Below are positions 37,301 through 46,075 of a stretch of 64,000 nucleotides of DNA, one piece after another. This DNA is from Lineus longissimus (Eukaryota; Nemertea; Pilidiophora; Heteronemertea; Lineidae), in the NCBI RefSeq assembly GCF_910592395.1, contig NC_088312.1, positions 21,767,292-21,831,291 of the forward strand. Reading direction: 5' to 3'. The notes under the pieces were generated by a model that did not search any database, was not told the DNA's origin, and saw only the letters and a program-made list of their open reading frames with translations. Within the stretch, counting starts at the first letter, position 1, and each line of letters starts with the position of its first letter. The position numbers and the translations under genes are program-made.

Positions 37301-39695
37301 CTGTAGGGGTTTTATGTTTCTTTATGTGGTTTAGAATCATTTAAACAGAGTTTACTCCGGGAAAAGAGTAAGGTATGAACAGGCATAGTACATTCGAAAC
37401 ACACCACGCCGCCATCTCTATGGCCCCAAATACCAAGTGTTGACGGGATGAGTCTGTTGTTGACGAAAATCTTGTAATATCTGTCTAAGATCCTTTTACA
37501 CGCAAAGTTCCTACCTCACCATGGGGCACTGAACGTCATTTATCGACTTGTTCTAATATACCTTTTTTGATTATCAACAAACTGACATTCGGCTTTCTAT
37601 ACACCATTCCATAAATGGGGCGCTGAGTGTCCGAAATAGTGATGTCATAAGGGGAAACTAGGCCTTATGGTGGAGGGACAAAGGAGATAGTCATGGTTGG
37701 CCAACACACTTGAATGCCTTTAATGACGGACAAGGGGGAAAAAGTCAGTTCCAATGCAAGCCACCAATTTCGGGAAGCATGTATAAGATGTAGTAGAATT
37801 GAATGAAATACAATGAAACAACAAGCACTGACATTGTATACTAGTCTACACATGTATATACGACAAGCACTGGTATGGTCGCTTGGGGCCGCGACGATGC
37901 CCGGCCAATGCACTGTCCTTGCTGATACTTGTCTTTCTAATTCCCATGGCATTGTTGGCTAACATCTTCAAGTCTAATTGGTATCCCTCAAGAAGACTAC
38001 AAATGACTGCTCATCGATGTTATCTAGGATAGCCAGCAGTTTAACATGCCGTGCTGTGTGCATGCGTGCTTGCTTATGATGTATTCTGGATCCCACAGCG
38101 GATGCATATGCTGAAGATGACGTGCACCAACTAAAATTTGACTGTATCGCTACAGATAACCGAAGTGATACCCGCGCGGCTATCTAAGTATCGCCGAATC
38201 GCCGGGTCAAGCCATACCATTTCAACTTCTCTCGGATGATAGGCGTGCCTCCTTTTCCTCTGGGATACAGATGAAGTGCACGAACTATTTCAAAATGGCA
38301 GGTATGGCCGTTCTATTCCGTGTGTCCTACTCATCCGGATAATATGCTGCAAAGGAGAACATTTAAGCTGTCGCCATACCGTACTACGTCACTTAGTGTC
38401 AACTGGCGAAGGTAGCACAGCTTTATGTTGAACAAACACGAAGGAAACCTCCTATATGTGACCCACCACGGCAAAATGAGTCGCATGTCGAACAGAAGAT
38501 GAGCCTAAAATGACACCAGGACATAATGGAAGAAACTGATACACTCAGATTTCACAAAAGGCAGACAATAGTGAAATGAACAACCAGTCCGTCTCAACCT
38601 GTCTCAACCTGTCAAGCTCGGAGCGACATGCGACTCATCTTGCCATGGCGGGTCACATATATTGGGGACATTGATATGTCTCAGTATTCAGATTGCATTT
38701 GCAGACATGGGTGTGACTAGTTCTTTGTTGAACTTGAAGGTAAATGTGACTTAACAGTTTAGACAGTTGCTGTCGAAGACTTCATTGTTTGTATTGTCAC
38801 AATATTATGTAAACAGGAGCGGCATTAGTGTAACAAAGAGCAGCCAAATAAATGACGACCTTCTTTTTGTTCACTTGTTGTCAAGGGAACAAGATAGTAT
38901 TTCTGCCAAATGTGTGATTGTTTTAGCATTACCGTCAAGAAATCCGCCTGGAAAAAGCAACTAACCATGCAACACGATTGCAATAGACAAGTATTATGAG
39001 GTTAGTTTCGCTTCGATGATGTCTAAGACGACGAAATTCCTCACTACTCGCCAGCTCGATCATTCACTTAGATAATCTGCTTACAAAAGATAAATGGGAA
39101 ATGTCACTGAATATTTAGCAGCATCATTGGACAAATGTGGGTTTTTTTATCCATGGTGCAGGCTTATTGTGGTTACTCTAAGGTGCAGGTCAGCCAAGGG
39201 CTAGGTTGTTCAAAAGCACGTTAGCTTTAACTGCGTCGTTAGCCCTTACGTATAAACTTTTAAATTGATCAGCTGAAAGAGAAAACGTCTTCATGCATAC
39301 TTAAAGTTACTGTTACGGATAACCTTAAAGTGACCAGCTGGTTACTCTAAGGGATAACGTGAAGTTTGTGCTCTTAAGCGATTTGGCCCAGCTAGAGGTT
39401 AGACCTACACTGAATACATGCCACTTTCTTGTTACGTATTCCGTGTCAAAAACTTGATTGAGAGTAAAACTGAGTAAGATGTACTTCACTTGAACAAAGC
39501 TCCGCATCCACTCCGTTAAATAGCAATCAATAACAGTCAATGGACCCGGACAGGCATGAAAAATAATTTTCCAGTTCACCTACCTATTTTTATGGAAGGC
39601 GGAAGACCACCAATCGTCTGAAGCAGGCTGAGATATATCAAAGGAATAATCCACGACCATGTTGCTGGCTTCATTAGAACAGGCTGCTGAAGCAT
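10183..39695 (-). CDS. Kainate-type ionotropic glutamate receptor subunit, 15 coding exons, complete
   Basis: Plasma-membrane glutamate-gated cation channel subunit; family members work as tetramers in neurons. I joined 15 minus-strand exons, all bounded by AG/GT, phases consistent, total 2796 nt giving 931 residues (vertebrate kainate subunits are about 900). Order: hydrophobic signal segment (about 13-28), amino-terminal domain (to about 400), S1 (about 430-545), M1 (about 565-585), pore loop with MQQG (623-626), M3 with [14 protein letters not shown] (653-666), S2 with GST (691-693) and LLESTMNEY (739-747), C753 and C810 for the conserved S2 disulfide, M4 (about 822-849), tail to 931. Ligand residues R526 and E741 are kept; E527 and D531 match the cation-site acids of kainate receptors. 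The tail start [12 protein letters not shown] resembles GluK1-3 rather than AMPA tails. Oddities: Phe at 439 and Ser at 519 where the family usually has Tyr and Pro. Class is confident; the exact GluK orthologue is not assigned. Confidence 0.95.
11412..11477. repeat. 33 bp direct duplication in receptor intron 14
   Basis: CATAGGGCGGAGTTTATAAA starts at 11412 and 11445; the two 33 bp units differ by one base (TGTACC / TGTGCC). Confidence 0.9.
11738..11997 (-). CDS. Kainate receptor exon 14: S2 end and M4
   Basis: Residues 774-860. [20 protein letters not shown] and YDKWWREKG are the final S2 helices; C810 is the disulfide partner of C753. M4 follows ([20 protein letters not shown] onward), then the basic FIWKARKN junction. 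Acceptor TTCCTACAG, donor AAG|GTAATA, phase 0. Confidence 0.97.
12432..12657 (-). CDS. Kainate receptor exon 13: S2 of ligand-binding domain
   Basis: Residues 699-773 plus one base. Includes [29 protein letters not shown] with the ligand amino-group-binding Glu741, C753, and [13 protein letters not shown], all typical of S2. Acceptor TTTATAG, donor G|GTACGT. Confidence 0.97.
12940..13114. mobile_element. Possible 175 bp MITE in receptor intron 12
   Basis: CATTCGCCACTTTCCT at 12940 and AGGAAGTGGCGAATG at 13100 are inverted repeats differing by one base. It fills about a third of intron 12. No second copy seen in the window. Confidence 0.5.
13181..13398 (-). CDS. Kainate receptor exon 12: M3 and start of S2
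   Basis: Residues 626-698. Contains M3 with [16 protein letters not shown], the most conserved iGluR motif (gate), then [20 protein letters not shown] and the ligand-contacting GST (691-693). Acceptor CATTGCAG, donor CAG|GTCAGT. Confidence 0.97.
13847..14189 (-). CDS. Kainate receptor exon 11: S1 end, M1 and pore loop with Q/R site
   Basis: Residues 512-625 plus one base. [20 protein letters not shown] holds the alpha-carboxylate-binding Arg (R526) and a Ser at 519 where the family has Pro. M1 follows (about 565-585), then [14 protein letters not shown] and the pore loop [13 protein letters not shown]. The Q/R-site residue is Gln624, codon CAA. The exon ends one base after the second CAA: G|GTAAAC. 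Confidence 0.97.
15176..15403 (-). CDS. Kainate receptor exon 10: S1 of ligand-binding domain
   Basis: Residues 436-511: [14 protein letters not shown], then [15 protein letters not shown], and [11 protein letters not shown] at the end. All three blocks are iGluR S1 hallmarks. The aromatic over the ligand is Phe439 instead of the usual Tyr (PYVM). The loop before WNGMV is a few residues longer than in vertebrate GluK2 (extra Pro/Met/Thr/Ser residues). Acceptor ATTTTAG, donor GAT|GTAAGT, phase 0. Confidence 0.96.
15577..15690 (-). CDS. Kainate receptor exon 9: linker into ligand-binding domain
   Basis: Residues 398-435: [20 protein letters not shown] onward, ending [10 protein letters not shown]. 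The last block is the first strand of S1 (family: NRSLIVTTIL). NIT and NNT are potential N-glycosylation sites. Acceptor TTTTTTCAG, donor CTG|GTGAGT, phase 0. Confidence 0.95.
17443..17550 (-). CDS. Kainate receptor exon 8: amino-terminal domain
   Basis: Residues 362-397: [20 protein letters not shown] onward, equal to the 'xxGLTGRIxFD' strand pair near the end of the amino-terminal domain. Acceptor CTTCCAG, donor TCG|GTGAGT, phase 0. Confidence 0.95.
17647..17771. mobile_element. Miniature inverted-repeat element, TGTAAC/GTTACA ends, copy in receptor intron 7
   Basis: Starts TGTAACG, ends GTTACA, flanked by CCGG and CCGC. 125 bp, filling over 40% of the 298 bp intron 7. The ends match the other copies but the interior does not align well, so it may be a different subfamily or a deletion derivative. 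Confidence 0.55.
17849..18004 (-). CDS. Kainate receptor exon 7: amino-terminal domain
   Basis: Residues 310-361, starting [17 protein letters not shown] (family: ...AALMYDAVHVV) and containing the Cys of the [14 protein letters not shown] block, equal to the family's CNRHKPWRFG. Acceptor TTTTTTCAG, donor ATG|GTAGGA, phase 0. Confidence 0.95.
19457..19768. mobile_element. MITE with 46 bp inverted ends and internal subrepeats, receptor intron 6
   Basis: Left end GGGCGGTTGTTTCCGCATAA... (19457-19502) and right end (19723-19768) are inverted repeats with two or three mismatches. Inside, ACGTCTATTTGAG or TATGTCTATTTGAG recurs at least five times. It ends 132 bp from the exon 6 donor. Confidence 0.75.
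19901..20071 (-). CDS. Kainate receptor exon 6: amino-terminal domain
   Basis: Residues 253-309, starting [20 protein letters not shown] and ending PLWGKNTIR. Acceptor TTTTTTCAG, donor CGG|GTATGT, phase 0. Matches the [22 protein letters not shown] region. The Asn-Ile-Thr triplet is a potential N-glycosylation site in the same place as the family's NMT. Confidence 0.94.
20297..20350 (-). CDS. Kainate receptor exon 5: 18-residue amino-terminal domain exon
   Basis: Residues 235-252: [18 protein letters not shown], matching the 'A..VGMMTEYYHYIFTTL' helix-strand of kainate receptors. Acceptor CATTTTCAG, donor CTA|GTAAGT, phase 0 at both ends. Too short to appear as an ordinary open reading frame; found by matching the family between exons 4 and 6. 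Confidence 0.94.
22263..22444 (-). CDS. Kainate receptor exon 4: amino-terminal domain
   Basis: Residues 174-234, reading [16 protein letters not shown] and later [17 protein letters not shown], close to the GLIRLQELI...LLKEMKRGKEF..IFDCS pattern of GluK1-3. Acceptor ATATCTTCAG, donor CAG|GTAGGC. Ends in phase 0. Confidence 0.96.
24743..24827. mobile_element. 85 bp MITE in receptor intron 3
   Basis: Perfect 15 bp inverted ends, AGGGCCGTTTAGACG at 24743 and CGTCTAAACGGCCCT at 24813. Non-coding. Confidence 0.65.
25699..25950 (-). CDS. Kainate receptor exon 3: amino-terminal domain
   Basis: Residues 90-173 plus one base. Contains [11 protein letters not shown], the family hallmark of the amino-terminal domain, then [15 protein letters not shown] and a block ending VLYETND. 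Acceptor TCTTTGCAG, donor G|GTAAGTGG. The split Gly codon joins to LIRLQELV of exon 4, exactly as in kainate receptors. Confidence 0.96.
26600..27000. repeat. Minisatellite, 4 x about 100 bp, receptor intron 2
   Basis: GATCAGTTAGCG recurs at 26627, 26728, 26827 and 26928 (spacing 101, 99, 101). Units share CTTCTGTTTATGAGTACAGC and GGCCTGATGAACATGCGGAC. The first copy is the most diverged. Confidence 0.9.
29177..29332 (-). CDS. Kainate receptor exon 2: start of amino-terminal domain
   Basis: Residues 38-89 plus one base ([20 protein letters not shown] onward). Acceptor CTTTTTAG|GA, donor AAAC|GTAAGC. The segment corresponds to the first strand and helix of the amino-terminal domain, which in vertebrate subunits reads IGAIFD..., with the following region ending KxxC before the conserved VAAIFGP. 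Confidence 0.92.
33544..33767. mobile_element. 224 bp foldback element in receptor intron 1
   Basis: Arms 33544-33633 and 33679-33767 are imperfect reverse complements: outer TTTAGAATGCAAACCTTCCT and inner GTTATGACATTCAGAACGAA. Loop about 45 bases. No coding capacity. Confidence 0.75.
35487..35558 (+). tRNA. tRNA-Ala(UGC)
   Basis: Complete 72-nt cloverleaf. Acceptor stem GGGGATG pairs with CATCTCC (one G-U), A box TAGCTCAGTGG, anticodon stem CTCGC/GCGAG with loop TTTGCAT (anticodon TGC at 35519-35521), B box GGTTCAATCC, discriminator A. It lies antisense inside intron 1 of the receptor gene. A T-run follows within 15 bases. No intron, no mismatch beyond the G-U, so it looks functional. Confidence 0.96.
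35567..35571 (+). terminator. RNA polymerase III T-run after tRNA-Ala
   Basis: Five T residues begin 9 bases after the tRNA 3' end, the usual Pol III stop signal. Confidence 0.75.
36698..36815. mobile_element. 118 bp MITE in receptor intron 1
   Basis: Left GGGTGATATGAATAAAGAG... and right ...CCTTTATTCATATCACCC are inverted repeats of about 35 bp with a few mismatches. The interior CCATGTACATTTACACTT matches, reversed, AAGTGTAAATGTAC near 2950, so 2845-2970 is a relative. Confidence 0.6.
37609..37782. repeat. Dispersed repeat, copy B, in receptor intron 1
   Basis: Same orientation as copy A at 5080, with only a handful of substitutions, so one of the two moved or was copied fairly recently. 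Confidence 0.75.
38453..38661. mobile_element. MITE with 38 bp terminal inverted repeats in receptor intron 1
   Basis: Left end TATATGTGACCCACCACGGC... (38453-38490) and right end ...CATGGCGGGTCACATATA (38624-38661) are inverted repeats with about three mismatches. The ends sit on TA dinucleotides, consistent with a TA target. 209 bp, non-coding. Confidence 0.75.
39584..39695 (-). CDS. Kainate receptor exon 1: start codon and signal peptide
   Basis: Encodes residues 1-37 plus one base. ATG at 39695-39693 follows ACC and is the first in-frame Met after an upstream in-frame TGA, which is why I chose it; a second Met lies at residue 8. Residues 13-28 form a hydrophobic signal segment, and the exon ends in LPPSIKI, like the 'LPxxIxIG' start of mature kainate subunits. 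Donor is G|GTAGGTGA. It joins exon 2 in phase 1 to make the Gly of IKIG-LLYEHG. The fit in sequence and phase across a 10.2 kb intron is the main support. Confidence 0.86.
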
Positions 39696-39759
39696 GGTAG
39701 TAGGCCCCCTACCAGAATGGAGACGTCATACCGATTTCGCGAGAACACGATGAGTTACC
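39696..39759 (-). other. Candidate 5' UTR piece of kainate receptor exon 1
   Basis: Upstream of the ATG an in-frame TGA ends the frame. Further up, a pyrimidine-rich acceptor (TATATTTTCAG|GGTAAC) at 39760 suggests exon 1 starts at 39759 and that a non-coding exon lies further upstream, perhaps outside what I can recognise. No TATA box or clear promoter was identified. Confidence 0.35.
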
Positions 39760-40079
39760 CTGAAAATATAGGTGATGAATTTCACAGTTAGATCGATGGC
39801 TAGAGATTTAAAGCCTGGAGTAAGACATAACGTTGGTCCAAGTTGTTACACGTTTCAATGTTCTCTAATTTAAAAGGGCTATTTGTGATACAGATACATT
39901 TGTTGGCGAACTGTCCGGTTCCCAAAAGCTACGCGGCACATTATTTTACCTCTTATTTCTTTAGTGGCTAGGAAATATTCCCGAGATACACGAACTGAAC
40001 GGCTAATCCCAAGGGTTATCAGGCCTATCTTGATAACAAGTACCCCTAGAAAGGCTTCGAAATGGGGATACTTACGGAA

Positions 40080-40400
40080 AAATCAATAAAGAAATGTAAT
40101 ATCCCACAAAAGCCATCAAACACCCATCATTTACCCAATAAAACACTCTACTCAAATATCCAATGAAACATCCAATTAAACACCTTGTAACACATATCAA
40201 AGACCCTTCAAAAACCCAAAAAGCACCCTTCAAACACCCAATGAATGAAACACTTTTCACACAACCTTCAGACAAACATCAAACACCCAATCACCCATCC
40301 TTTAAACACCCAATCAAACAACTAATAAATACCTTCAAAAACACCATTCAAACACCTAATCAATCACCCATCAATCGCCCGATCAAAACCCAAGTATAAC
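40080..40400. repeat. Degenerate short minisatellite, (AAACACCCAATC)n-like
   Basis: Variants of AAACACCCAATCA and AAACACC(T/C)AAT follow one another across the interval with irregular spacing. Strong strand asymmetry: the plus strand is almost free of G. The open frames on either strand are by-products. Confidence 0.8.
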
Positions 40401-40429
40401 ACAAATCAAACATAAATCGATTGATATAG

Positions 40430-40775
40430 ATTCGATGACTTGAGATTTACGTTGTTAAGCTGGTGATTATAAAGTCATTGAGTCGAAACTGATATCACCA
40501 GAACAGTATAAACAATCAAGAGTAATCGATCCTACCTTGTTAATCCTATAGAAACACACTCAAAGATCCAATATTATGAAATAGATCCAAAAGAAAAACC
40601 TTTCAAAGTCTTTATCATTCAATTGATATTGAACCATCAAGCTTTAAGTTCAATGAGAGATCACTTGCCGTGTTAAGCTGATTGCTCGACAAACCTTATC
40701 GACCAATCTATCAGCAGCAATACAGCGGTTAAAACAAACAATCCAATAGAATGTGATCCTACCTTGACTGATGGT
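40430..40775. repeat. Diverged duplication, unit about 220 bp
   Basis: GTTGTTAAGCTGGTGAT (near 40452) and CGTGTTAAGCTGATTG (near 40670), and later TCGATCCTACCTTG (near 40527) and TGTGATCCTACCTTG (near 40753), are in the same order about 220 bp apart. Confidence 0.45.
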
Positions 40776-43481
40776 GATCGAAAAGTACTGTACTCCAAGT
40801 TTTATCCAGTCGAATGAAGTACATGTATATCCACAATCAGTGAAAAGGGAAAGTATCACTAATTTGTACTGATTGTTAACATCTAATGCAACAGTTAAAT
40901 CCACTTCGCATTCAACATTAATTCAGCTCTCAAATATGTAAGTTTCATCGATATAAAATATCAATCGCAGCTACTTCCAATACACGTCGATCAATACAAT
41001 GGTATTGACTACGCTTCCTGAGAATCTGCCACCAACTGAATCTTATGTCAGTAAACTTCCGGTCAAAGCTAATATCCAAAAGAAACCTTGCATTAGTCAT
41101 ACACACGTTTATCAACCTACATCCTTTTTGACATTTCGTACCATTTACTAAGTCCAGTGTACGCAGTGGCGTCTTAGAGTGATTAATGAGCGGCTTTGCT
41201 CGGTGTAGAAGATGGTTGCATCTCAGAAGGTGATAGGTTGAGAACGCGGTATTGTTGGCGGGAAAGGTTGTGACGCACGGCGGCGCATTGTGTACTTTGG
41301 GATTTATTTCATAATGCGTACTTGTCAGATTTTGTTCAATTATGATATTGCCGAGTTGGATTTTCACAGATATATTTATTGCTAGTCTATTGATATTTAT
41401 TAACAGATTGGTTTAAGTTCCGACTTAAACTGTGAGTCATGAATTCAGTGAGGTCTGAGTTCCGTTTCCTTGATGATTTAAACCGGGAGATTGTGTTACA
41501 AGATGCAGTGAGTTTATATGAATTAGTAAGAAAAGAATAAAAGCATTATCTAATCAACATTTTCTTTTATAGTTTTCTTTTTCTAATTTCTTCAATTTTG
41601 CATCACCACAATAGAGACGAATCCCAAATGTTACCGCCACTAACTACAGCATGCATTGATAGTATAACTTTCCACGATCTGCTACAAAGCCTGCTTAATT
41701 CTTGATTTCTTCTCAATTTCTGACCAGTATCGTTATGCGAGTGACGTGTAAATGAACATGTATTTTCACCTCCACTTATCACTTGGTCGAGATAAATACC
41801 AAGGTGGAGTGTCATCCAGGTAAACGGGTTCACAAATGTATTCATCGGGCCGTTAAGGGAGGCCAGGGATTAGGCCACAAATATGTGCTTCCTTCATTCT
41901 AGCACAAAGCAAAATATCGAAGAAAACACAAACGATTTTGTTGTTGAATCACAGAAGGGGAAGTCATTGTATTAATGCTCTCACACATACATTTTACGTA
42001 CATTGCTCAATAGCCTTAAAGTTTGTGGCGTATACTACATGTGACTGCTCATTATGCTACTTCAGACACGATATTTTCGAATAACTTTCAAAACCAGGAC
42101 AGGGAGAAATTCATAGCGCAGTGAAATTGGCGTGGCCTCAACGCGACCTGGCACATTTCTGTGAAACTGACATCAGCACTAGGACAGCTCCAGTACATAT
42201 ACGGTAATACTAATGATTGAATAACAAAGGTTCTGCTCTAAGATGTCTTACGCAACTTATACAAAGCATATTTCAATAGATTACAAAGGACTGAGAGGCG
42301 CTTTGTCGTGGCAGAATACTTTTTGTTATGAATCTCCTTTGAAGCTTTTGTGATTAGCTGATCTCAGCCAGTTTTCTAACGCCTGTACTGAAAAGGCAGT
42401 TATTTTCTAGCTTTCATCTTCGACAATTTATACAGCAGCTTAGATACCTTAACTATGAGATGAAAAGCGGTAATTACAGTCTAGGGGCTGCTCATTTAGT
42501 ACGAACGCACGATCTCCCGAATTTTCCGTATTCTCTCCCCTTGCAAGCATGCGTACACCAAAGCCAAGACTCCATTCTGTGTACTTACGAAAAAATATCG
42601 ATACTGCCATTTGATTAGTAACAGAACCTTTCATTCTAACCTGATCTTACAATCTTTTTGGCACTACTGTCAAATCGTTGTCTTTTTCATTTTTGGAGAG
42701 TTTGGGAGGAAATTCTGGGAGAAACAATACTGATTTCTTGGCATGTTGTAAGATGGTCCTTATGCACTTTGGCGTTTCCGTTTCATCACGAAAGGTCAAA
42801 CTACATGTCACAGATTTGCTTGCGCCAATTTAATCAATCGGCTCATTCGTTTCTCAAGACATTCATTCTCGACAATGTGAAAGAAAAACTCGATCCAATC
42901 CATCAGGTATTTTAGGATTACTCTGTTGTTGGTCATGTCATTGTTGGTGTATTTTAATTAAACCATTTAGCATGAACGGCTGGATGAACGCATTTGCATG
43001 TTACTGCAAGAGTGACAAGGATATATGGGAGCTTGGTGTTCGTCTGACAGATTGCCACACTTTGCTACACAGCTTTTGTCGAGAGCAAGATCCCGGACTA
43101 CGAAATATACCTACATGAACTCGGAATGACTTGTTCTATTATACTTAAGCGCAAGTGTCAAAGCTGAATGGTGTGAATGTTCCCGTACCAGAACTAATAA
43201 TGATATCAATAATAATAGTTTGAGAACTAAATCAAAACCCAGTGCGTAAGGAAATACCTATAATCTCAGATGGATGAGAGAGTCGTTGCTGCAACACACA
43301 CATTATCCTTTAAGCCTGGAGCTAATCAAACATGATTAACCACAATTACTAAACATGTAAGCAGATGGTTTTGATATAAATTGATAAAAAAAAATATCGG
43401 CCAAGATTCGAAATACCTGCATGGCTCATTCATATACCCTACATCTGTTGAAAAGTCATTCTGGCTCTAGGCTTACAAAGA
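40776..43481. other. No gene or repeat recognised
   Basis: Contains a 140-codon minus-strand frame (40945-41367) that I could not support as a gene. Confidence 0.4.
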
Positions 43482-43883
43482 AACCATATATACGCAATGA
43501 AAGTTGCTAACATCTTCATGATGTAGACGTTTATTTACACTATATACATATTCCACGATCGATTTCGGTTCGCTCGAACCCTCATCAGGCGGTATACAAG
43601 ACTGAATGAGAACCATAGACTGGTGACATACATACTATTATACATTATGCAATGCTTGAGTATTGTATACCGCCTGATGAGGGTTTTATAAGTACTTATA
43701 ATTACTCAAGCATTGCATAAATGTATAACAGTATGTATGTCACCAGTCTATGGTTCTCATTCAGTCTTGTATACCGCCTGATGAGGGTTCGAGCGAACCG
43801 AAATCGATCGTGGAATATGTATATAGTGAAATAAACGTCTACATCATGAAGATGTTAGCAACTTTCATTGCGTATATATGGTT
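43482..43883. mobile_element. 402 bp foldback (long inverted repeat) element
   Basis: Left arm 43482-43662 is nearly the perfect reverse complement of right arm 43703-43883 (about 180 bp each, few mismatches). The 40-base centre carries GTATACCGCCTGATGAGGG, also present once in each arm, plus the palindrome TTATAAGTACTTATAA. An RNA copy would form one long hairpin. Confidence 0.85.
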
Positions 43884-45668
43884 GTATCGTTATCTGGACT
43901 TCCTCCCCAAGTTATATTACAAAGAAACGTTCAATAAATTTCAAACAGGAAAGATCGGGCTCGAATTCAACACAACAGTTCGATGAACGGGGTAGAACAA
44001 GCCATGATTCCCATATTTCCTAAGAAATGTCTCAGCGGGCAAATGTGGCAAGCAATACCTCAAAACTCATTATTTGGTTTATATTTAATTAGTTTTGTTT
44101 CTTGGCCAAAATAACCAAGAAGCCTCGTTCAGTGTATGTAATTCCATCCTTAGTCACAGAAAGCCGCAGAAATGGGAATCGCATTACTGGTTGTCGGCCA
44201 TGCAGCTCTTGCCAACTTATGAAATCTTTCATCACATTAGGCAGGAGAAAAACAATTTCCAAGGCAATGGAAAACCTTATTCAAAAATTGTTAATGGCTC
44301 CAAAATGCCAGTAAATGCATTCAAGTGAACAATTCCTGTCCTAATTTGTGTTGGGTCTTGAATTGGATGATGCGTTCGGGATACGTCTACGACATCGTCA
44401 TCCGTCCGAGGTTAAGCTCAAAGCCCTCTGACGTCTTCTGACTGACGATCTGCTGTTAGAGGTTATACCACTCCCTCGTTTTTCTCGGGAAGAACCTGTA
44501 TTTCATGTAGACAGCTAGATGTCTGGGGCATGAGGAATGCTTGGTCGTTACTACATTGTGATGAACTTCTCCTTAGCTTTGTTAGTGTTCGTACCATACC
44601 AGCTACTCTTAGTGAGCAGGGTCTCATTTCTGTGTTAAGAGTCAGAGCAATGATACGAAATACGTGTCTAGTTTTCTATGATTGGAAGATAAAGTCACGA
44701 TATAATAGCTGCATACAGTTTCCCTATCGCATGAGCCTGTGCAAGAAATAACCTACAAAGCGAGAACCCTGGGGATTGCGAAGCCAACAGGTTGAATTTG
44801 AAGATTACACAACATGCAAGGCTTCTTTCGCTCCAAGTCAGCTTTCCTGACAAGTTGCACGATAGCAGTTTTTACATCATGCAATTTCTACGCAACTTGT
44901 ATTTCATTACCGTACATCAACAAAGTACCACTTGCATTAAATGCCCCTAAGAAAGCAATCTTCCTCTGTTTCATTTGTAATGCAAAGCATGACAAATGCC
45001 GCTAACCATGTCACCTTATTATATTCGGATGAGCATGTCCACGAATGATCAACACATTTGCCATCACTATCGGCAGGCTTCGTCTCAACGCTCTGGGCAC
45101 ACGCGAGGAATTGTCTCTCCATTGGTTGTTTTTTGGGTGAAGTCAGCAAATACACGTGTCAAAACATGGCATCGTATAATTTTCACCGTGGTATAAATAT
45201 TACCATTACTCTAAAAGACACAGTATCAAAAGCTAGTGAGACTAATATATTTCTCAAATCTTGGCCTAATCGGTATATAGTCAATCTATATACAGTGTTG
45301 TGTTAGTCATCCTGGGTGTATCCTGGGGATAAACAGGCATAAAAGGAAAACATTTTGAATTCATACCAAACTCATTCAACCATCTTTGTAACCGGGATGG
45401 AAATCATTGAGTAGAATAATGTCACAGATGTTGCTACAGTTACATTATAACTCTGAAAACATAAAGATATCACTTAATCATTTATGTAAAGATTACATAC
45501 GCATTTTTCGTAGCTAATGGTGCTACATGACAGATTTCATGTTTTTATTATCGATAAAGCACTCCTCAAAAACAATCTAAAAGAGATAAAGGTTCTTGTA
45601 TCGTCGCGTCATCGTGTGCGGTCTCCTCGGACTTTCGTAAAGCAATAGACACCAACGGCTAGGAGGAT
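43884..45668. other. No gene or repeat recognised
   Basis: Several 60-80 codon overlapping frames on both strands, none with signal peptide, domain or good splice borders. Confidence 0.4.
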
Positions 45669-45933
45669 TGTATAGTACCCCCAAGTATATGGCACGGCTT
45701 AACCCGCCGGCCATGAGGGAATTCCTTTATGGCCCAGTGGTTGGCGCCTTGGCCCCAGAGTGGAAGTTAAGCAACGTTGAGCGCGGTCAACCTTTGGATC
45801 GGTGACCGGCGCGTACAATACATCTGGCGACCTTCCCACGCAATGCGAGCTCTGGATTTGTAGTTTGGTACTGAGACGCATGAAGCGCTAAGTAGGATCG
45901 CGGACGATCCATCTCTGTCCGAAGGGGGGAATG
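45669..45933 (+). mobile_element. 5S-rRNA-like SINE unit 1
   Basis: 45762-45820 reads GGAAGTTAAGCAACGTTGAG ... CTTTGGATCGGTGACCGGCG ... GTACAATAC, which parallels the internal promoter of 5S rRNA (GGAAGCTAAGC...TTGGATGGGAGACCGCCTGG...GAATAC). The 5' part (TGGCCCAGTGGTTGGCGC) looks more like a tRNA A box. Too diverged to be a working 5S gene. Unit 2 begins at 45934 with the same GTATAGTACCCCCAAG. Confidence 0.55.
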
Positions 45934-46075
45934 ATGTATAGTACCCCCAAGCTTAACCCGCCGGACATGAGGGAATTCCTTTATGGCCCAGTGGTTGGCG
46001 CGTTGGCCCAAGAATGGAAGTTAAGCAACGTTGAGCGCGGTCAACCTTTGGATCGGTGACCGGCGCGTATAATAC
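45934..46075 (+). mobile_element. 5S-rRNA-like SINE unit 2
   Basis: Second copy of the 45669 unit, nearly identical over the 5S-like core (46016-46074), lacking about 12 bases near its start (TATATGGCACGG) and the downstream tail of unit 1. Runs straight into the tRNA-derived SINE at 46076. Confidence 0.55.

Larger units (their letters stand above)
29333..39583 (-). other. Receptor intron 1 (10.2 kb)
   Basis: Separates the signal-peptide exon from the rest of the gene. Contains the antisense tRNA-Ala, foldback 33544, MITEs 36698 and 38453, and dispersed repeat copy B. A small hairpin AGCCTACAGCGTTGTAGGCT lies near 32393. No other exon recognised. Confidence 0.75.

Noticed and set aside
40945-41367. 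140-codon open frame on the minus strand, the longest by ATG in the window outside the receptor
   Set aside because: No domain, signal peptide or family resemblance; the other minus-strand frames are also partly open; no promoter or splice support. Treated as chance.
45762-45820. Functional 5S rRNA gene
   Set aside because: Resemblance is limited to the internal promoter region and the 3' part; the 5' third does not match 5S rRNA, and the copy is duplicated next to a SINE.
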